Assembly: GCF_950295315.1 (NCBI RefSeq)
Contig: NC_080171.1
Span: 98,019,445 to 98,083,444, forward strand
From: Erinaceus europaeus
Taxonomy: Eukaryota > Chordata > Mammalia > Eulipotyphla > Erinaceidae
Length of the DNA stretch: 64,000 nucleotides
Reading direction: 5' to 3'
Below the pieces are notes generated by a model. That model was not told where the DNA came from. It searched no databases and worked only from the letters and a program-made list of their open reading frames with translations. This document shows, piece after piece, positions 1 through 8,890 of this stretch (within the stretch, counting starts at the first letter, position 1; every line of letters begins with the position of its first letter). The translations under genes and the position numbers were made by a program.

Positions 1-148
1 GCTGGGTGATAAGGTATTTCCATTTGTATTTGTTTAAGGATTCTCCACACTGTTCTCCATAGTGGCCATTTCAGTTTGCACTCCCTCCAGCAGTGTAGTG
101 AGTTCCTCTCTCTCCACATCTTCCCCAACACTTATCTTTTCCTGTTTT

Positions 149-379
149 TCTAAAAACCTTATTTATTTATTTATTTATTTACTTACTTACTTATTATTGG
201 ATAGAGACAGAGAGAAATTGAGAGGGGAAATAGAGAAGGAGAGAGATAGACAGACACTTGCAGCCCTACTTTACCATTCATGGAGCTTTCCCATTGCAGG
301 TGGAGACTAGGAGCTTGAACTTGGGTCCTTGCACATTGTAATGTGTGCACCAAACCAGGTGCATCACTACCTGCTCCCC
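149..379 (-). mobile_element. SINE-A (hedgehog tRNA-headed SINE) in L1
   Basis: Antisense copy: T-rich ATTT tail, GATAGAGACAGAGAGAAATT body, the hairpin-like CTTTACC...GGAGCTTTCCC section and a degraded B box on the head side. It is flanked by a perfect 9-bp target duplication TCCTGTTTT (140-148 and 380-388), which shows a discrete insertion into the L1. SINE-A here means the hedgehog family with a tRNA-like head, B box near GGTTCGAGCCC, and a TGCAGG-rich body. Confidence 0.9.
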
Positions 380-567
380 TCCTGTTTTGTTGATGAAACC
401 CCATTCTCACAGGTGTGAGGTGGAATCTCAATGTGCTTTTAATTTGCATTTCTCTAATGATGATGGAATTGGAGCATTTCTGCATGTGTCTGTGGGCCAT
501 GTGTATCTCTTCCGTAGAGAACTCTCTTTATCTTCTGACCATTTTTAATTGCTTTTTTTTTCTTTTT

Positions 568-631
568 ATATTTATTTATTTTATTGCCACCAGGGTTATT
601 GCTGGAGATGAGTGCCAGCACTTTTCTTCTT
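568..631 (-). other. Vingi 3' tail, shared with SINE tails
   Basis: In element orientation the tail follows the stop codon as GTGCTGGCACTCATCTCCAG, then CAATAACCCTGGTGGC and an AATAAAATAAAT stretch. The same CAGCAATAACCCTGG block closes many SINEs in the window (for example 24843-25167 and 34959-35304), where it must serve the same purpose: recognition by the element's reverse transcriptase, if the usual LINE/SINE tail-sharing rule applies. Confidence 0.85.
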
Positions 632-1549
632 CTAGCGTTTGCCCTTCTTCCGTAGCCAGTCAACAGCGTCAGGTTGAGCCTGATGTAAAGTTTCAAGACC
701 TCCTTTGAATCTGGAGAGGTGGCAGTCGTTGACTATGTGGGTCATAGTCTGTCTGTAGCCACAGGGGCAGTTCGGGTCGTCTCTGGCTCCCCAGCGATGG
801 AACATAGCGGCACACCGGCCATGGCCTGTTCGATAGCGATTGAGGAGGGCCCAATCATAACGTGCTAGGTCAAAGCCGGGTTGACGCTTGCAGGGGTCTG
901 TGATGAGGTGTTTGTTCTTTACCTCAGCTGACTGCCAACTCTGTTTCCAAGAGACTGGAACAGAGAAGTTCAGTGTAGGCATAGGGGACCAGATTGGGTG
1001 ACGAGACGTCAAGCGTTGGACAGGGTGGGCGAAGATATCTGTGTATATTGGCAGGTCCAGTCGAGCGTAGATGAGGGAAATGAACTTAGATGATGCCGCA
1101 TCCCGACGAATATCTGGCGGGGCGATGTTGCTAAGAACTGGCAGCCATGGAACCGGGGTGGAACGGATAGTTCCAGAAATTATCCTCATGGAGGAATATA
1201 ATTTGGAATCGACCAAGTGGACATGGGGGCTACGGAACCATACTGGGGCACAGTATTCTGCAGTGGAATAGCATAATGCCAGAGATGATGATCGTAGTGT
1301 GGAAGCGCTCGCGTCCCATGAGGAGCTGGCCAGTCTTGCAATGATGTTATTCCTCGCGCCCACCTTTGCTGCAGTTTTTATGAGATGTTTGTGAAATGAC
1401 AGAGTGCGATCGAGAGTAACGCCAAGATAGACTGGCTGGGCTTCATGCCGGATTCTCATATCGCCAAGCTGCACATTAAGCTCATGCGAGGCTGAGGCAT
1501 GGTGTAGATGGAAAACAGATGATACCGTTTTTGCAGTGCTAGGGATTAG
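632..1549 (-). pseudogene. Vingi polyprotein, C-terminal part (post-RT region and CCHC motif)
   Basis: This is the same reading frame as the reverse transcriptase part, separated from it only by an in-frame TGA. The first residues after the TGA keep the family style, so the break is a nonsense mutation and not a natural end. The segment includes an RT thumb-like region with YLGVTLDRTLSFHKHL and near the end NCPCGYRQTMTHIVNDC, a C-x-C-x7-H-x4-C arrangement seen at the C-terminus of Ingi/Jockey-type elements. The protein ends about 15 codons after a DAVDWL motif. No RNase H signature is seen between thumb and CCHC. Confidence 0.85.
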
Positions 1550-2977
1550 TCACCATTTTTTACAGTAATCATATATCAGAGACATGTCTTTCGTGAGTGT
1601 TTCCTCGAGGATGTCGAACTTTGATGCCTGAGTTGCACAGCAGATGTCATCAGCGTAGATGAACTTCCTTGAAGAGGTTTCTGGGAGGTCATTGATGTAA
1701 ATACTAAATAGCGTAGGAGCCAGAACAGAGCCCTGGGGGAGGCCACTTGAGACAAGTCTCCATCTGCTAGACTTGTCACCCAGATGCACCTGGAATCTTC
1801 TGTTTTGGAGAAGAAACGATATAGTGTTGGCCACCCATGGAGGCAGGCATCTTGAGATCTTGACTAGGAGACCACGGTGCCAGACCGTGTCATAGGCTGC
1901 TGTGAGATCAACAAAGACAGCACCCGTCTTTAAATTCTTCTGGAATCCATTTTCAATGTAAGTTGAGAGGGCCAGGGCTTGTTCACAGGTAGATCTTCCT
2001 GGGTGGAAACCAGCTTGGGAGGGTGATAGGAATTTCTCTGTAAGATGAGAAATACGTGACAGAAGCAGCCTCTCAAGGAGTTTGTAACACACGGAGAGGA
2101 GAGAAATTGGTCTATAGCTGGCGGCCAGTGTTGGGTCTTTCTTTGGTTTCAAAACCGCTATAATCTTCGCACGACGCCAAACTTTGGGCATAGACTCAGA
2201 TTCCAAAATGTGGGACAGGAATGAAGCGAGCCACTTCTTTGCTGCGGGACCCAGGTTAAGAATGAGTTCTGGGGTGATGTTATCATAGCCAGCAGCTGTT
2301 CCCGGTTTAACCCTCTTCAAAGCGTCTTCCAGTTCAGACAGTGTAAAGGGAGAGAGTTTTGGAGATGGACAAAATAACCAGAAGTGGGATGACCACTTAT
2401 GGGAAATTTCTCTTTTCCAGACTGGGTCGATCTTATCACATCCAACTTGAGTTAGGTGACTGGCCACTGAGTTTGGAGATACGGGAGGATGGGAGATGGG
2501 AGGGGGTTGCCTACCGGCACCCAGTCTGTGAAGAAGCTTCCAGGCCTTCCTACTTGAGTGGGTGAAGTTCAGACTTTCCGTGAGTTGTTGCCAGCGGGCT
2601 TGGCGTGTTGCATCCAGGGAGGCAATGAGATGGTCAGCCACATCTGGGTCGCCCGATTCATCATACTGCTTTAGTAGTTGCTCGCATTCAGCATTAATAC
2701 AAGGCGTATAGTTAGCACGTCTCCCACGAGGAATGGCTTGGGAAGCTGCTTTGAAGATGGCTTGGCGGAAGCGCCTGTAAGAATCTTCAGAGGGGATAGA
2801 GTTAATTGGAATTGCAGGAATAGATTTGTTGGTAAGATCACTGAACAGACGCCAGTTTGCTTTCCGAAAGTTCCATCTTAGTTTCTCCGAGCACAGAATC
2901 AGTGGGAGCTGGAGATCAATGTGGATGATAGCTGGGTGGTGATGACTGTGCGGGAAGATCTTGAGAATGTGTCTCAT
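1550..2977 (-). pseudogene. Vingi reverse transcriptase domain
   Basis: This open stretch of 475 codons holds the RT core in the expected order: YRPISLLSVCYKLLERL, AGFHPGRST, motif A FVDLTAAYDTVW with its catalytic Asp, motif B SSGLPQGSVLAPTLFSIYIN, and the catalytic YADD at residues 441-444 (about 1646-1657). All key RT residues are intact. It closes with the TGA at 1552-1550. The first Met here is not the natural start: the frame is a continuation of the endonuclease frame, displaced by a frameshift lying roughly between 2977 and 3012. Minor overlap with the upstream frame (2974-2977) is a result of that shift. The complete polyprotein would be about 1010-1020 codons. Confidence 0.93.
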
Positions 2978-3675
2978 AGTGGGAAAGGCTTGGCCGTTGA
3001 CTGTGACGAGTCTTTATCCCATCTAGCACTGTGAAAAGAGCCTGGCTGTTTGGGATCATATAATAGGGAGAGGTCATTCGCTGAAGCCCAGTCTGCTAAG
3101 ATAGAGCCGTCAGCACGAGTGGAGGAATATCCCCAGTCTTGGTGATGACTATTAAAGTCTCCAACGTAAACGGCTGGGTGATTCGGGCTAGGCAGGACCT
3201 CATTATCCCATGAGGCACTGGGAGGCTTATATACGTTGATGAGCTGAATAGTTCCAATAGTGATGGAGTCGTAGAAGGTCGAAGAGGCCGTGTGGTAAAC
3301 GTCCGCAAGACACGAATTGGCGTAGATGGCTCGGCCGTGTTTAGGATGGAGATTATAGCATATTAAATTGAATCCACTGATGGTGAATTGAGCAGCTTCA
3401 TCAACTGCTATATGTGTTTCTTGTAGGCAGATAACATCTGCCTGATGCTGTATCGCCAATTGACCAATAAGAACGCGTTTGGCAAAGGACAGCCCCTCAA
3501 CATTAAGTTGGAGGATCAACAGCTTGAAAGCTGTCAGGAGCTGCTTGTTGCTGGCTTTGAAAGTGACTGGGATCCATGTGGATTCAGTTGGCTAGGAAGG
3601 ATTGTCAGTTTCCCCAATGAATGGGTACTCACGAGATGCACCACGGGAAGGTCGATCCAATGCATCCCAATGCAT
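2974..3675 (-). pseudogene. Vingi AP-like endonuclease domain with N-terminus
   Basis: The likely natural start is the ATG at 3675-3673, in frame with the endonuclease and immediately after TGCTGGCA. A TAG at 3594-3592 interrupts codon 28, before the domain. Endonuclease hallmarks follow: LQLNVEGL, ICLQETHI with the catalytic Glu, INVYKPPSASW, and YVGDFNSHHQDWG with the GDFN motif, then a His-rich end shared with the next frame (HSHHHPAIIHI). The frame ends falsely at 2976-2974 after a shift; the sequence near there is shorter than expected between the DKDSS and VNGQAFPT segments, so a small deletion is likely. The domain cleaves target DNA to start reverse transcription. Confidence 0.88.
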
Positions 3676-3682
3676 GCCAGCA

Positions 3683-3955
3683 TTATGAATCCTCTGCTCC
3701 TGGTGGCCATTTTTTTCCTCCTTATTTTATTTGATAAGACAGAGAAAAACTGAGGAGGGGGAAGGAGAAAGAGAGAGATAGAGAGATAGAGAGAGGGAGG
3801 GAGGGAGAAAGATAGACACCTGAAAACCTGCTTCACTGCTCGTGAAGCATCCCCACTGCACGTGGGGAGCGGGGCTGGAACCTGGGTCCTTGCATGCTAG
3901 TCCTTGTGCAAATACTGTGTATGCTTAACCATGTGCACCTCAGACTGGTCCCAGG
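3683..3955 (-). promoter_or_regulatory. Vingi 5' head, tRNA-like and SINE-like
   Basis: In element orientation this head runs GTGCACATGGTTAAGC, GCAAGGACCCAGGTTCCAGC (close to a B box), CACGTGCAGTGGGGATGCTT, GAAGCAGGTTTTCAGGTG, then a CT-rich section and GGCCACCAGGAGCAG just ahead of the start codon. The same order occurs in SINE-A copies such as 44787-45066. It is the expected position for the promoter. tRNA-like A/B boxes would suggest internal pol III initiation, but a 3-kb coding transcript would be unusual for pol III; which polymerase is used cannot be read from the sequence. Confidence 0.75.
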
Positions 3956-5230
3956 TTGCTCTTTTTCTTTTTTTGAGCAGTATGAGTTTTTTTTTAAAGT
4001 AAAAACATATAATTTATTTTGTCAGTTTTGTTGATACTTGTAGATAGAATAACATAAAAATTACAAGACATTTTGAAAATATGTTGCTTATCGGTATGCG
4101 TTCTTTATATCAGTCACTTGTCTGAAGTGTTCTGTGCAAATATCTTTTCCCATTTGCTGGGTTTTCTATTTATACGAATGGATTTTTAAAAAATTTTTTG
4201 ATGTGTAGAAACTTTTTGATTTGATATAGTCTCATTTGTTCAATCTTGTTTTCATTTCCCTTGTCCATTTGGTGGAGTCTCCAAATACAACTTTAATGTT
4301 CAAGTCCCGCAATGCTTCACTGATTTATTCTTCTATGTGCTTTATAGTTTCAGGTGTGACACCCAGATCCCTGAGCCATTTTGAGTTCATTTTGGTCATG
4401 GTGTTAGATGATGGTCTAGTTTCATTTTTTCTACATGTAGTTGTCCAGTTCACCCAAAACAGTTTGTTAAAGAGACTTTCTTTGCCCCTGGGAAGTTTTG
4501 GCTCTGTTATCATATATGGTGTGCCTATACATGTGTGTGTTTAGTTCTGGGCTCTCTAGCCTGTTCCATTGATCCATATGTTCATTTTTCTTCCAGCACC
4601 ACACTGTTTTAACTACTGTTGCTTTGTAGTATAAACTAAAATTGGGAATTGTGATGTCTCCATTTTCTTCTTTTTCCTCACAAGTGCTTTTGCTATTCAT
4701 TTTTTTTTAGTTCCATACAAGTTTTTGGATAAGTTGTTCAATTTTCTTAAACTATGTCACTGGGGTTTTTATAGGGATTGCACTGATTCTATAGATTGCT
4801 TTGGCAGGACTGCCATTTTAATGTTATTTTTTTTTCTTCCAATCCATGAACTGGGGATGTTCTCCCATGTCTTTGTGTCATCCCCCCCTTTTTTTTAAAC
4901 AATGTCTTGTAATTTTAATTGAAAAGATCCTTCACTTCCTTTGTTAGATTTAATCCTCAGCATTTTATCTTTTTGAGTTCAGTTTTAAATGAGAGTGTTT
5001 CCTTCAGTTTACTTTTCTCTGGCCCATCTTTTGCGTAAAGAAATATTACAGATTTATGAATATTGATTTTGTATCCTGCTACTGTCCTGAATTTATTGAT
5101 CATTTCCAATACTTTTTAATTTTTTGGTCCTCTATGTATAACAGCATATTATCTGCAAATAATGGTAATTTAATTTCATCTATTCCAATTTGAATTCCAT
5201 TGATGTCTCTTGCCTGATTATGATGACAAG

Positions 5231-5509
5231 AGCTTCTACACTGTGGTGAGAGTGAATATCTTTGCCATAGCTGTCCCTCCCCCAGACCTGACAGTCACCA
5301 TGATTGGAACCTCAGCTGATGCTAATATGGCAAACAGCATTCACTGTCAGTGTGATTGGGGATCAAACATCCAAAGGAAGCAACTCAAATGCACACAAAC
5401 AATCATTTAGCAGAGTGGTCAGAGATAAGACATATGAACCTCAATCAGTGTTTTGTATTCCAGCCATTGTTTGCCAGAAACTATAAGTAAAAAGAGATGC
5501 TTTTTTTTT
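5231..5509. other. Unassigned sequence
   Basis: Sits between the antisense L1 and a sense L1 fragment. No coding or repeat signature that I recognise; it may be degraded L1. Confidence 0.4.
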
Positions 5510-6240
5510 TAGAAGCAATGGAAAAACACTTGGAAATAAACTTAATGAGAAATGTGTGTGACCTATATAAAGACAACCACAAAATTTTATTGCTGAAATA
5601 AAAGAAGACCAGAATAAATGGAGAGGTACACTAGGTTTCTGCATGGAAAGACTAAATATTATAAAAATGTCAAACCACCTCCATTTTAATTTGAAGATTT
5701 AATGCAATACCAAACAAGTCTGCAAAATAACTTGAAATGATTCTAAATCCACCTGAAAAAAGAAAAAAAAAGCACTGGTCAGAATATCAAAGGATATTCT
5801 ATAGGCAAGCACTGATGTATAACCTTCTTGAATATTAAAACCTATAACGTACAATAATTAGAACAGTGAGAATACTGATGGTAAAAAGAAGTAGATTTTA
5901 ATTAATTAGCATAGAATGTCCAGAAATAGATAAAATCACATGGAAAACTTAATAAGATAGAGAAACCACCCCAAAACAATGAGTGAGTAGCTGATGAATT
6001 ATTTAGTAAATGCTGCTGAAAAATTTGATTAGCAACTTGAAAAAATAATTCGTAATTTAGATACACTTTATACTTCAAATCAAAGCAACTCTGGCTGCAT
6101 AAAATATTAAATTAAAAAAAACAGATACTAAATAATCTAGAGAGGAATGAATTTGGGTATTTACTAGGTCTTTGGAATAATAATTTTAAAGACATAGTAC
6201 AGTGAATTACATAAAATGTAAAATACACATAGACAATAGA
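5510..6240 (+). mobile_element. L1 ORF2 fragment, sense
   Basis: Text such as GAAATAAAAGAAGACC, GAAAGACTAAATATTATAAA and AAACAAGTCTGC follows the order of L1 ORF2 (segment just before the YYKAT region), with no open frame of note. It is opposite in orientation to the preceding L1 and covers part of the same ORF2 region, so it is a separate insertion or an inverted piece. Confidence 0.75.
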
Positions 6241-6420
6241 AATTATATGTAGGCATGAGGATTAAGTAAAACATTTGCTTGGGGGCAAGAACCACATGGA
6301 TAATAACATGTTTGAGGATATATTTTTCCTCTTTCATTTTAGCATTTTTGAACCAATAAAATTAAGAGTAAAATGTTCATAACTGGTTTTAAATGATTAA
6401 GTATTATGAAATGTAAATAT

Positions 6421-6626
6421 GGTGACCGGGTGATGGCACACCTGATTAAGTGCATATAATACAATGCACTAGGACCTAGTTTGAGCCCCCAGTCCCCACC
6501 TGAAGAAGAAAGCTTTGTGAGTGATGAAGGATTGTTACAGGTGTCTTTCTGTCTCTCTGTGTCTCCTCATTCCCTCTCAATTTCAGGCTGTCTATCCAAT
6601 AAACAAATAAAGCTAATAAAAATATG
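6421..6626 (+). mobile_element. SINE-A2 copy
   Basis: Head GACCGGGTGATGGCACACCT, weakened B box AGTTTGAGCCCC, body ending TATCCAATAAACAAATAAAG. Subtype A2 is the one that ends directly in an AATAAA-type tail after TCTATCCAATAAATAAAT, without the Vingi tail. Confidence 0.88.
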
Positions 6627-6703
6627 TATTAACAGATAACTGTTATCAACTTTTGCTACCCTATTTTTAAAAGAAAACTTAACCTATTTAAGAATTAGAC
6701 AAA

Positions 6704-6827
6704 GGGGCCAGACAATGGCATAGGAGGCTGAGTGTACACATTATAGTGCTCAAGGTCCCAAGTTCAAGCCTTTGACCCCCCCATCTGCAGGGGAGAAGTC
6801 TCATGAGCAGTGAAGCAGTGCTGCAGG

Positions 6828-6860
<33 letters not shown>

Positions 6861-7350
6861 TTTTGCCTCCAGGTTATTGCTGGGGCTCAGTGCCTGCACT
6901 ATGAATCCACTGTTCCTGGAGGCTATTTTTCCCCATTTTGTTGCCCTAGTTGTAGTTGTTATTGTTGTATAAGCTATTGTTGTTATAGCTGTTGTTGTTG
7001 GATAGGACAGAGAGAAATGGAGAGAGCAGGGGAAGACAGAAAGGAAGAAAGAAAGATAGACACCTGCAGACCTGCTTCATTACCTGTGAAGTGACCCCCC
7101 CTGCAGGTGGGGAGCTGGGGACTGGAACCGGGATCCTTAAGCCTTGGGCTTTGCACCATATGCGCATATCCCTCTGCACTATAGCTCAGCCCCACTCCAC
7201 CTCTCTCAGTCTCCCCCTCCTATCTCAATTTCTCTCTGTCCTAACAAGTAAAAAGAAAAGGGAAAAACATGGTTGATAGGAGCAATGGATTCATCATGTG
7301 GGCACTGAGCCCCAGTGGCAAAAGTAAATAAATAAACAAGTAAGTAAATA
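6704..7350 (+). mobile_element. SINE-A copy with Vingi tail, split by a nested SINE
   Basis: The head and body (GGGGCCAGACAATGGCATAG, GTTCAAGCC, GCAGTGCTGCAGG) occupy 6704-6857. The rest resumes at 7194 with CAATTTCTCTCTGTCC, then GAGCAATGGATTCATCATG, GGCACTGAGCCCCAG and a tail of AAATA repeats. A second SINE in the opposite orientation lies between. This nesting gives relative age: the outer copy is the older. Confidence 0.82.
6858..7193 (-). mobile_element. SINE-A1 copy with Vingi tail, nested
   Basis: Antisense: TGCCTCCAGGTTATTGCTGG (Vingi tail), CACTATGAATCCACTG (junction), GTTGTTGGATAGGACAGAG, CACCTGCAGACCTGCTTCA and a decayed tRNA head at 7120-7193. Subtype A1 has a GTTGTT/ACAACA section and, in this copy, the complete Vingi tail. 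Confidence 0.88.
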
Positions 7351-7390
7351 CATAGAATTAGAAAATCACTTAAGGAAATGTACCTTTCTT

Positions 7391-7546
7391 GGATACTTGG
7401 GTGGTGGCACAGCCTGTTAAGTGCATATATCACCATGCACAAGGACCCGGGTTCGAGCCCCCACTCTCCACCTGCAGGATCTCTCTCTCTCTCTCTCCCA
7501 CCCCTGCTCAATCTCTCTCTGTCCTGTCAAAGAAAAATAGAAAAGA
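7391..7546 (+). mobile_element. SINE-A copy, short body
   Basis: Head GGGTGGTGGCACAGCCTGTT, intact B box GGGTTCGAGCCCC, then a body that jumps from CCACCTGCAGGATC straight to a CT run, losing the central hairpin section. It abuts the next SINE head to tail. Confidence 0.85.
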
Positions 7547-7770
7547 GGGGCCGGGTGGTGTTGCACTTGGTTTAGTGCACGTTACAATGTGTAAGGACCT
7601 GGGTTCAATCTCCTGGTTCCCACCTGCTGGAGGAAAGCTTCACGAGTGGTGAAGCGGGGCTGCAGATGTTTCTCTGTCTCTCTCCATCTCTATCACTCCC
7701 TTCCCTCTCGATTTCTGGCTGTCTCTATCCAATAAATAAATAAAGATAATTAAAAGTTAAAAAAAAGAAA
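7547..7770 (+). mobile_element. SINE-A2 copy
   Basis: Head GGGGCCGGGTGGTG, B-box-like GGGTTCAATCTCC, GCTTCACGAGTGGTGAAGC hairpin, GATTTCTGGCTGTCTC, ending in AATAAATAAATAAAG and an A-rich tail. It directly follows another SINE in the same orientation, so it probably inserted in that SINE's A-rich tail. Confidence 0.9.
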
Positions 7771-7798
7771 TATATCTTTCTATATAAGTGTTTAAGAG

Positions 7799-8109
7799 TG
7801 TCGTTTAAGTTCGGGGGCGCCAGCAGGCTGGGCTAGCTTCGCGGCGGTGAACAGAGACTCGAGGACACATGGCTGGGCCAGGAAGCTGTATTTCTTTATT
7901 CACGAACAACGATTCATAAACTAACTCAAACTAATCACCACACAGATCTCTCCTACACCCTTCTCCTCAGGCAGCCGCCCAAGAACTCTGGCACTCTGTA
8001 GGGGCTCCTGGGGCAGGGAGAAGGGCGCCCAGCGAAACTAGCAAGGGCCAAACCACAATCTCCTAGAGGTGGGGGGAAGGGGACCAAACCAATATGAAGA
8101 ATACCAACA
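7799..8109 (-). mobile_element. Solo LTR of an endogenous retrovirus
   Basis: A 311-bp unit with TG...CA ends (TGTCGTTTAAG to ATACCAACA on the plus strand) and a perfect 6-bp target duplication TAAGAG at 7793-7798 and 8110-8115. On the minus strand a polyadenylation signal AATAAAGAAATACAGC occurs, which sets the orientation. No internal retroviral sequence is present, so it is a recombined solo LTR. It is homologous to the LTR at 15812-16187 (shared stretch CTGTATTTCTTTATTCA and AACAACGATTCATAAACTAA). A 6-bp duplication is typical of class II (ERVK-like) retroviruses. Confidence 0.88.
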
Positions 8110-8209
8110 TAAGAGTAGTTTACAAATATGTAAGATTTTTAGGGTATGCTTTCATGTCCACATGTTTGTATGTAATTTACCACACCACCACTAATATCCT
8201 GTATCCCCT

Positions 8210-8356
8210 TATTTATTTTTATTTACTACTATTGTTTTATTACACCAGAGCACTGTTTAACTCTGGCTTATGGAGGTGCCAATGATTGAACCTGGGAGCT
8301 GGGAGCCTCAGGTATGAAAGTCTTTTGCATAACCATAATACTATTTCCCTAGCCCT
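8210..8356 (-). mobile_element. SINE-B copy
   Basis: SINE-B is a second tRNA-like family: in sense GGCTAGGGAAATAG, TTATGCAAAAGACTTTCATA, CCTGAGGCTCCCAG, GGTTCAATC (B box), then a section with AGCACTGCTCTGGT style. This is an antisense copy with all these parts and an A-rich end at 8210. Confidence 0.8.
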
Positions 8357-8496
8357 CCTAGTATGATTTCTTAGGAGGAAGTGTTCATAAAAGTCCTAAT
8401 TTAAAATCCCCTGAACTCCAGGTTTATATCACAGTTTTCTCTGACTGGATTTGAATGTGCTGTCAAATCAAAATTTAAACAAATTTAAAAAAAAAG

Positions 8497-8703
8497 TTAC
8501 TATTGCACCAAAGCAAAGGACTCTGGGGAAGGAGGGAAAGAGAGTGAGTACAGAGAGCATTGGGGTCCTGGTGTGCGATGATGGAAGGGACCCATCTGGG
8601 GGTGAGAGTGTGCTGCTGACACTTATCACAGGGAGATGAGAAAATGTGCCAGTGTGTTAACTGGACCATAATTCATTAGCCCCATCCAATAAAATGATTT
8701 AAA
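8497..8703 (+). mobile_element. LINE-end E family copy
   Basis: Defined here by three copies in the window (also 19598-19797 and 60478-60655) that share TATTGCACCAAAG, AAAGGACTCTGG-like text, a GGTCCT...GATG section and GAGAAAATGT/GAGAAATGTT near an A-rich 3' end. Copies stop at the same 3' end, so it behaves like the 3' UTR of a LINE. The name is only a label. Confidence 0.65.
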
Positions 8704-8842
8704 GACATTTATTTCTTTGGAAAATAGGGTGAAGAGACAGCCAGAACGTCACTCTGGCATATGCATTGCTGGGAATTGGACTCAGGACTGCATAGTTGGG
8801 GATCCAATACTTAACCAACACTACACCAACCTCCCAGGCAGC
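8704..8842 (-). mobile_element. SINE-C copy
   Basis: SINE-C is a third tRNA-like family: in sense, GGGAGGTGGCGCAGTGGATA, ATTGGATTCTCAA, CCTGAGTTCAATCCC (B box), GCACATGTACCAGAG. This antisense copy is diverged but keeps CACTCTGGCATATGC, TTGCTGGGAATTGGACTCAG and CCTCCCAGG. Confidence 0.7.
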
Positions 8843-8890
8843 TGAAGGAAATTTTTAGTGAGGTAACACTTGTACAAAAGCATATAATCT

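Larger units (their letters stand above)
568..3955 (-). mobile_element. Vingi-1-like: Vingi-clade non-LTR retrotransposon, nearly full length
   Basis: About 3.39 kb, antisense, inserted in L1. Order in element orientation: tRNA-like head (3955-3683), a single long coding region with AP endonuclease then reverse transcriptase and a C-terminal CCHC-type motif (3675-632), and a short tail ending in AATAAAATAAATAAAT (631-568). Candidate imperfect target duplication: 549-567 and 3956-3974, both TTGCTnTTTTTnTTTTT-like; the T-rich context makes the exact ends uncertain. No RNase H domain is visible, as expected of Vingi rather than Ingi. Published work describes Vingi in hedgehogs, with internally deleted derivatives; the assignment to that clade is from domain layout, protein style and host, not from a search. 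Confidence 0.9.
1..5230 (-). mobile_element. L1 retrotransposon fragment, antisense, split by two later insertions
   Basis: Read on the minus strand, 4325-4700 gives pieces with clear L1 ORF2 C-terminal similarity (for example NFSLYYKATVVKTVWCW and DQWNRLESPELN), and 390-500 gives [19 protein letters not shown], further toward the ORF2 C-terminus. The coding frame is broken many times, so this is a pseudogene copy. The L1 is interrupted by a SINE at 149-379 and by the Vingi element at 568-3955; L1 text resumes on each side. Single-copy sequence begins near 5230. Family recognition rests on remembered L1 ORF2 motifs. Confidence 0.9.

Noticed and set aside
3683..3955. A genuine tRNA gene in the Vingi head or SINE heads
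   Set aside because: Only A/B-box-like words are present; acceptor pairing and the anticodon arm are not intact and the unit recurs as an interspersed repeat.
568..3955. Reading the element as L1 or BovB (RTE)
   Set aside because: The RT and C-terminal CCHC style, single coding region and lack of poly-A L1 end do not fit L1; the 3' end and RT motifs do not fit the BovB pattern as I remember it.
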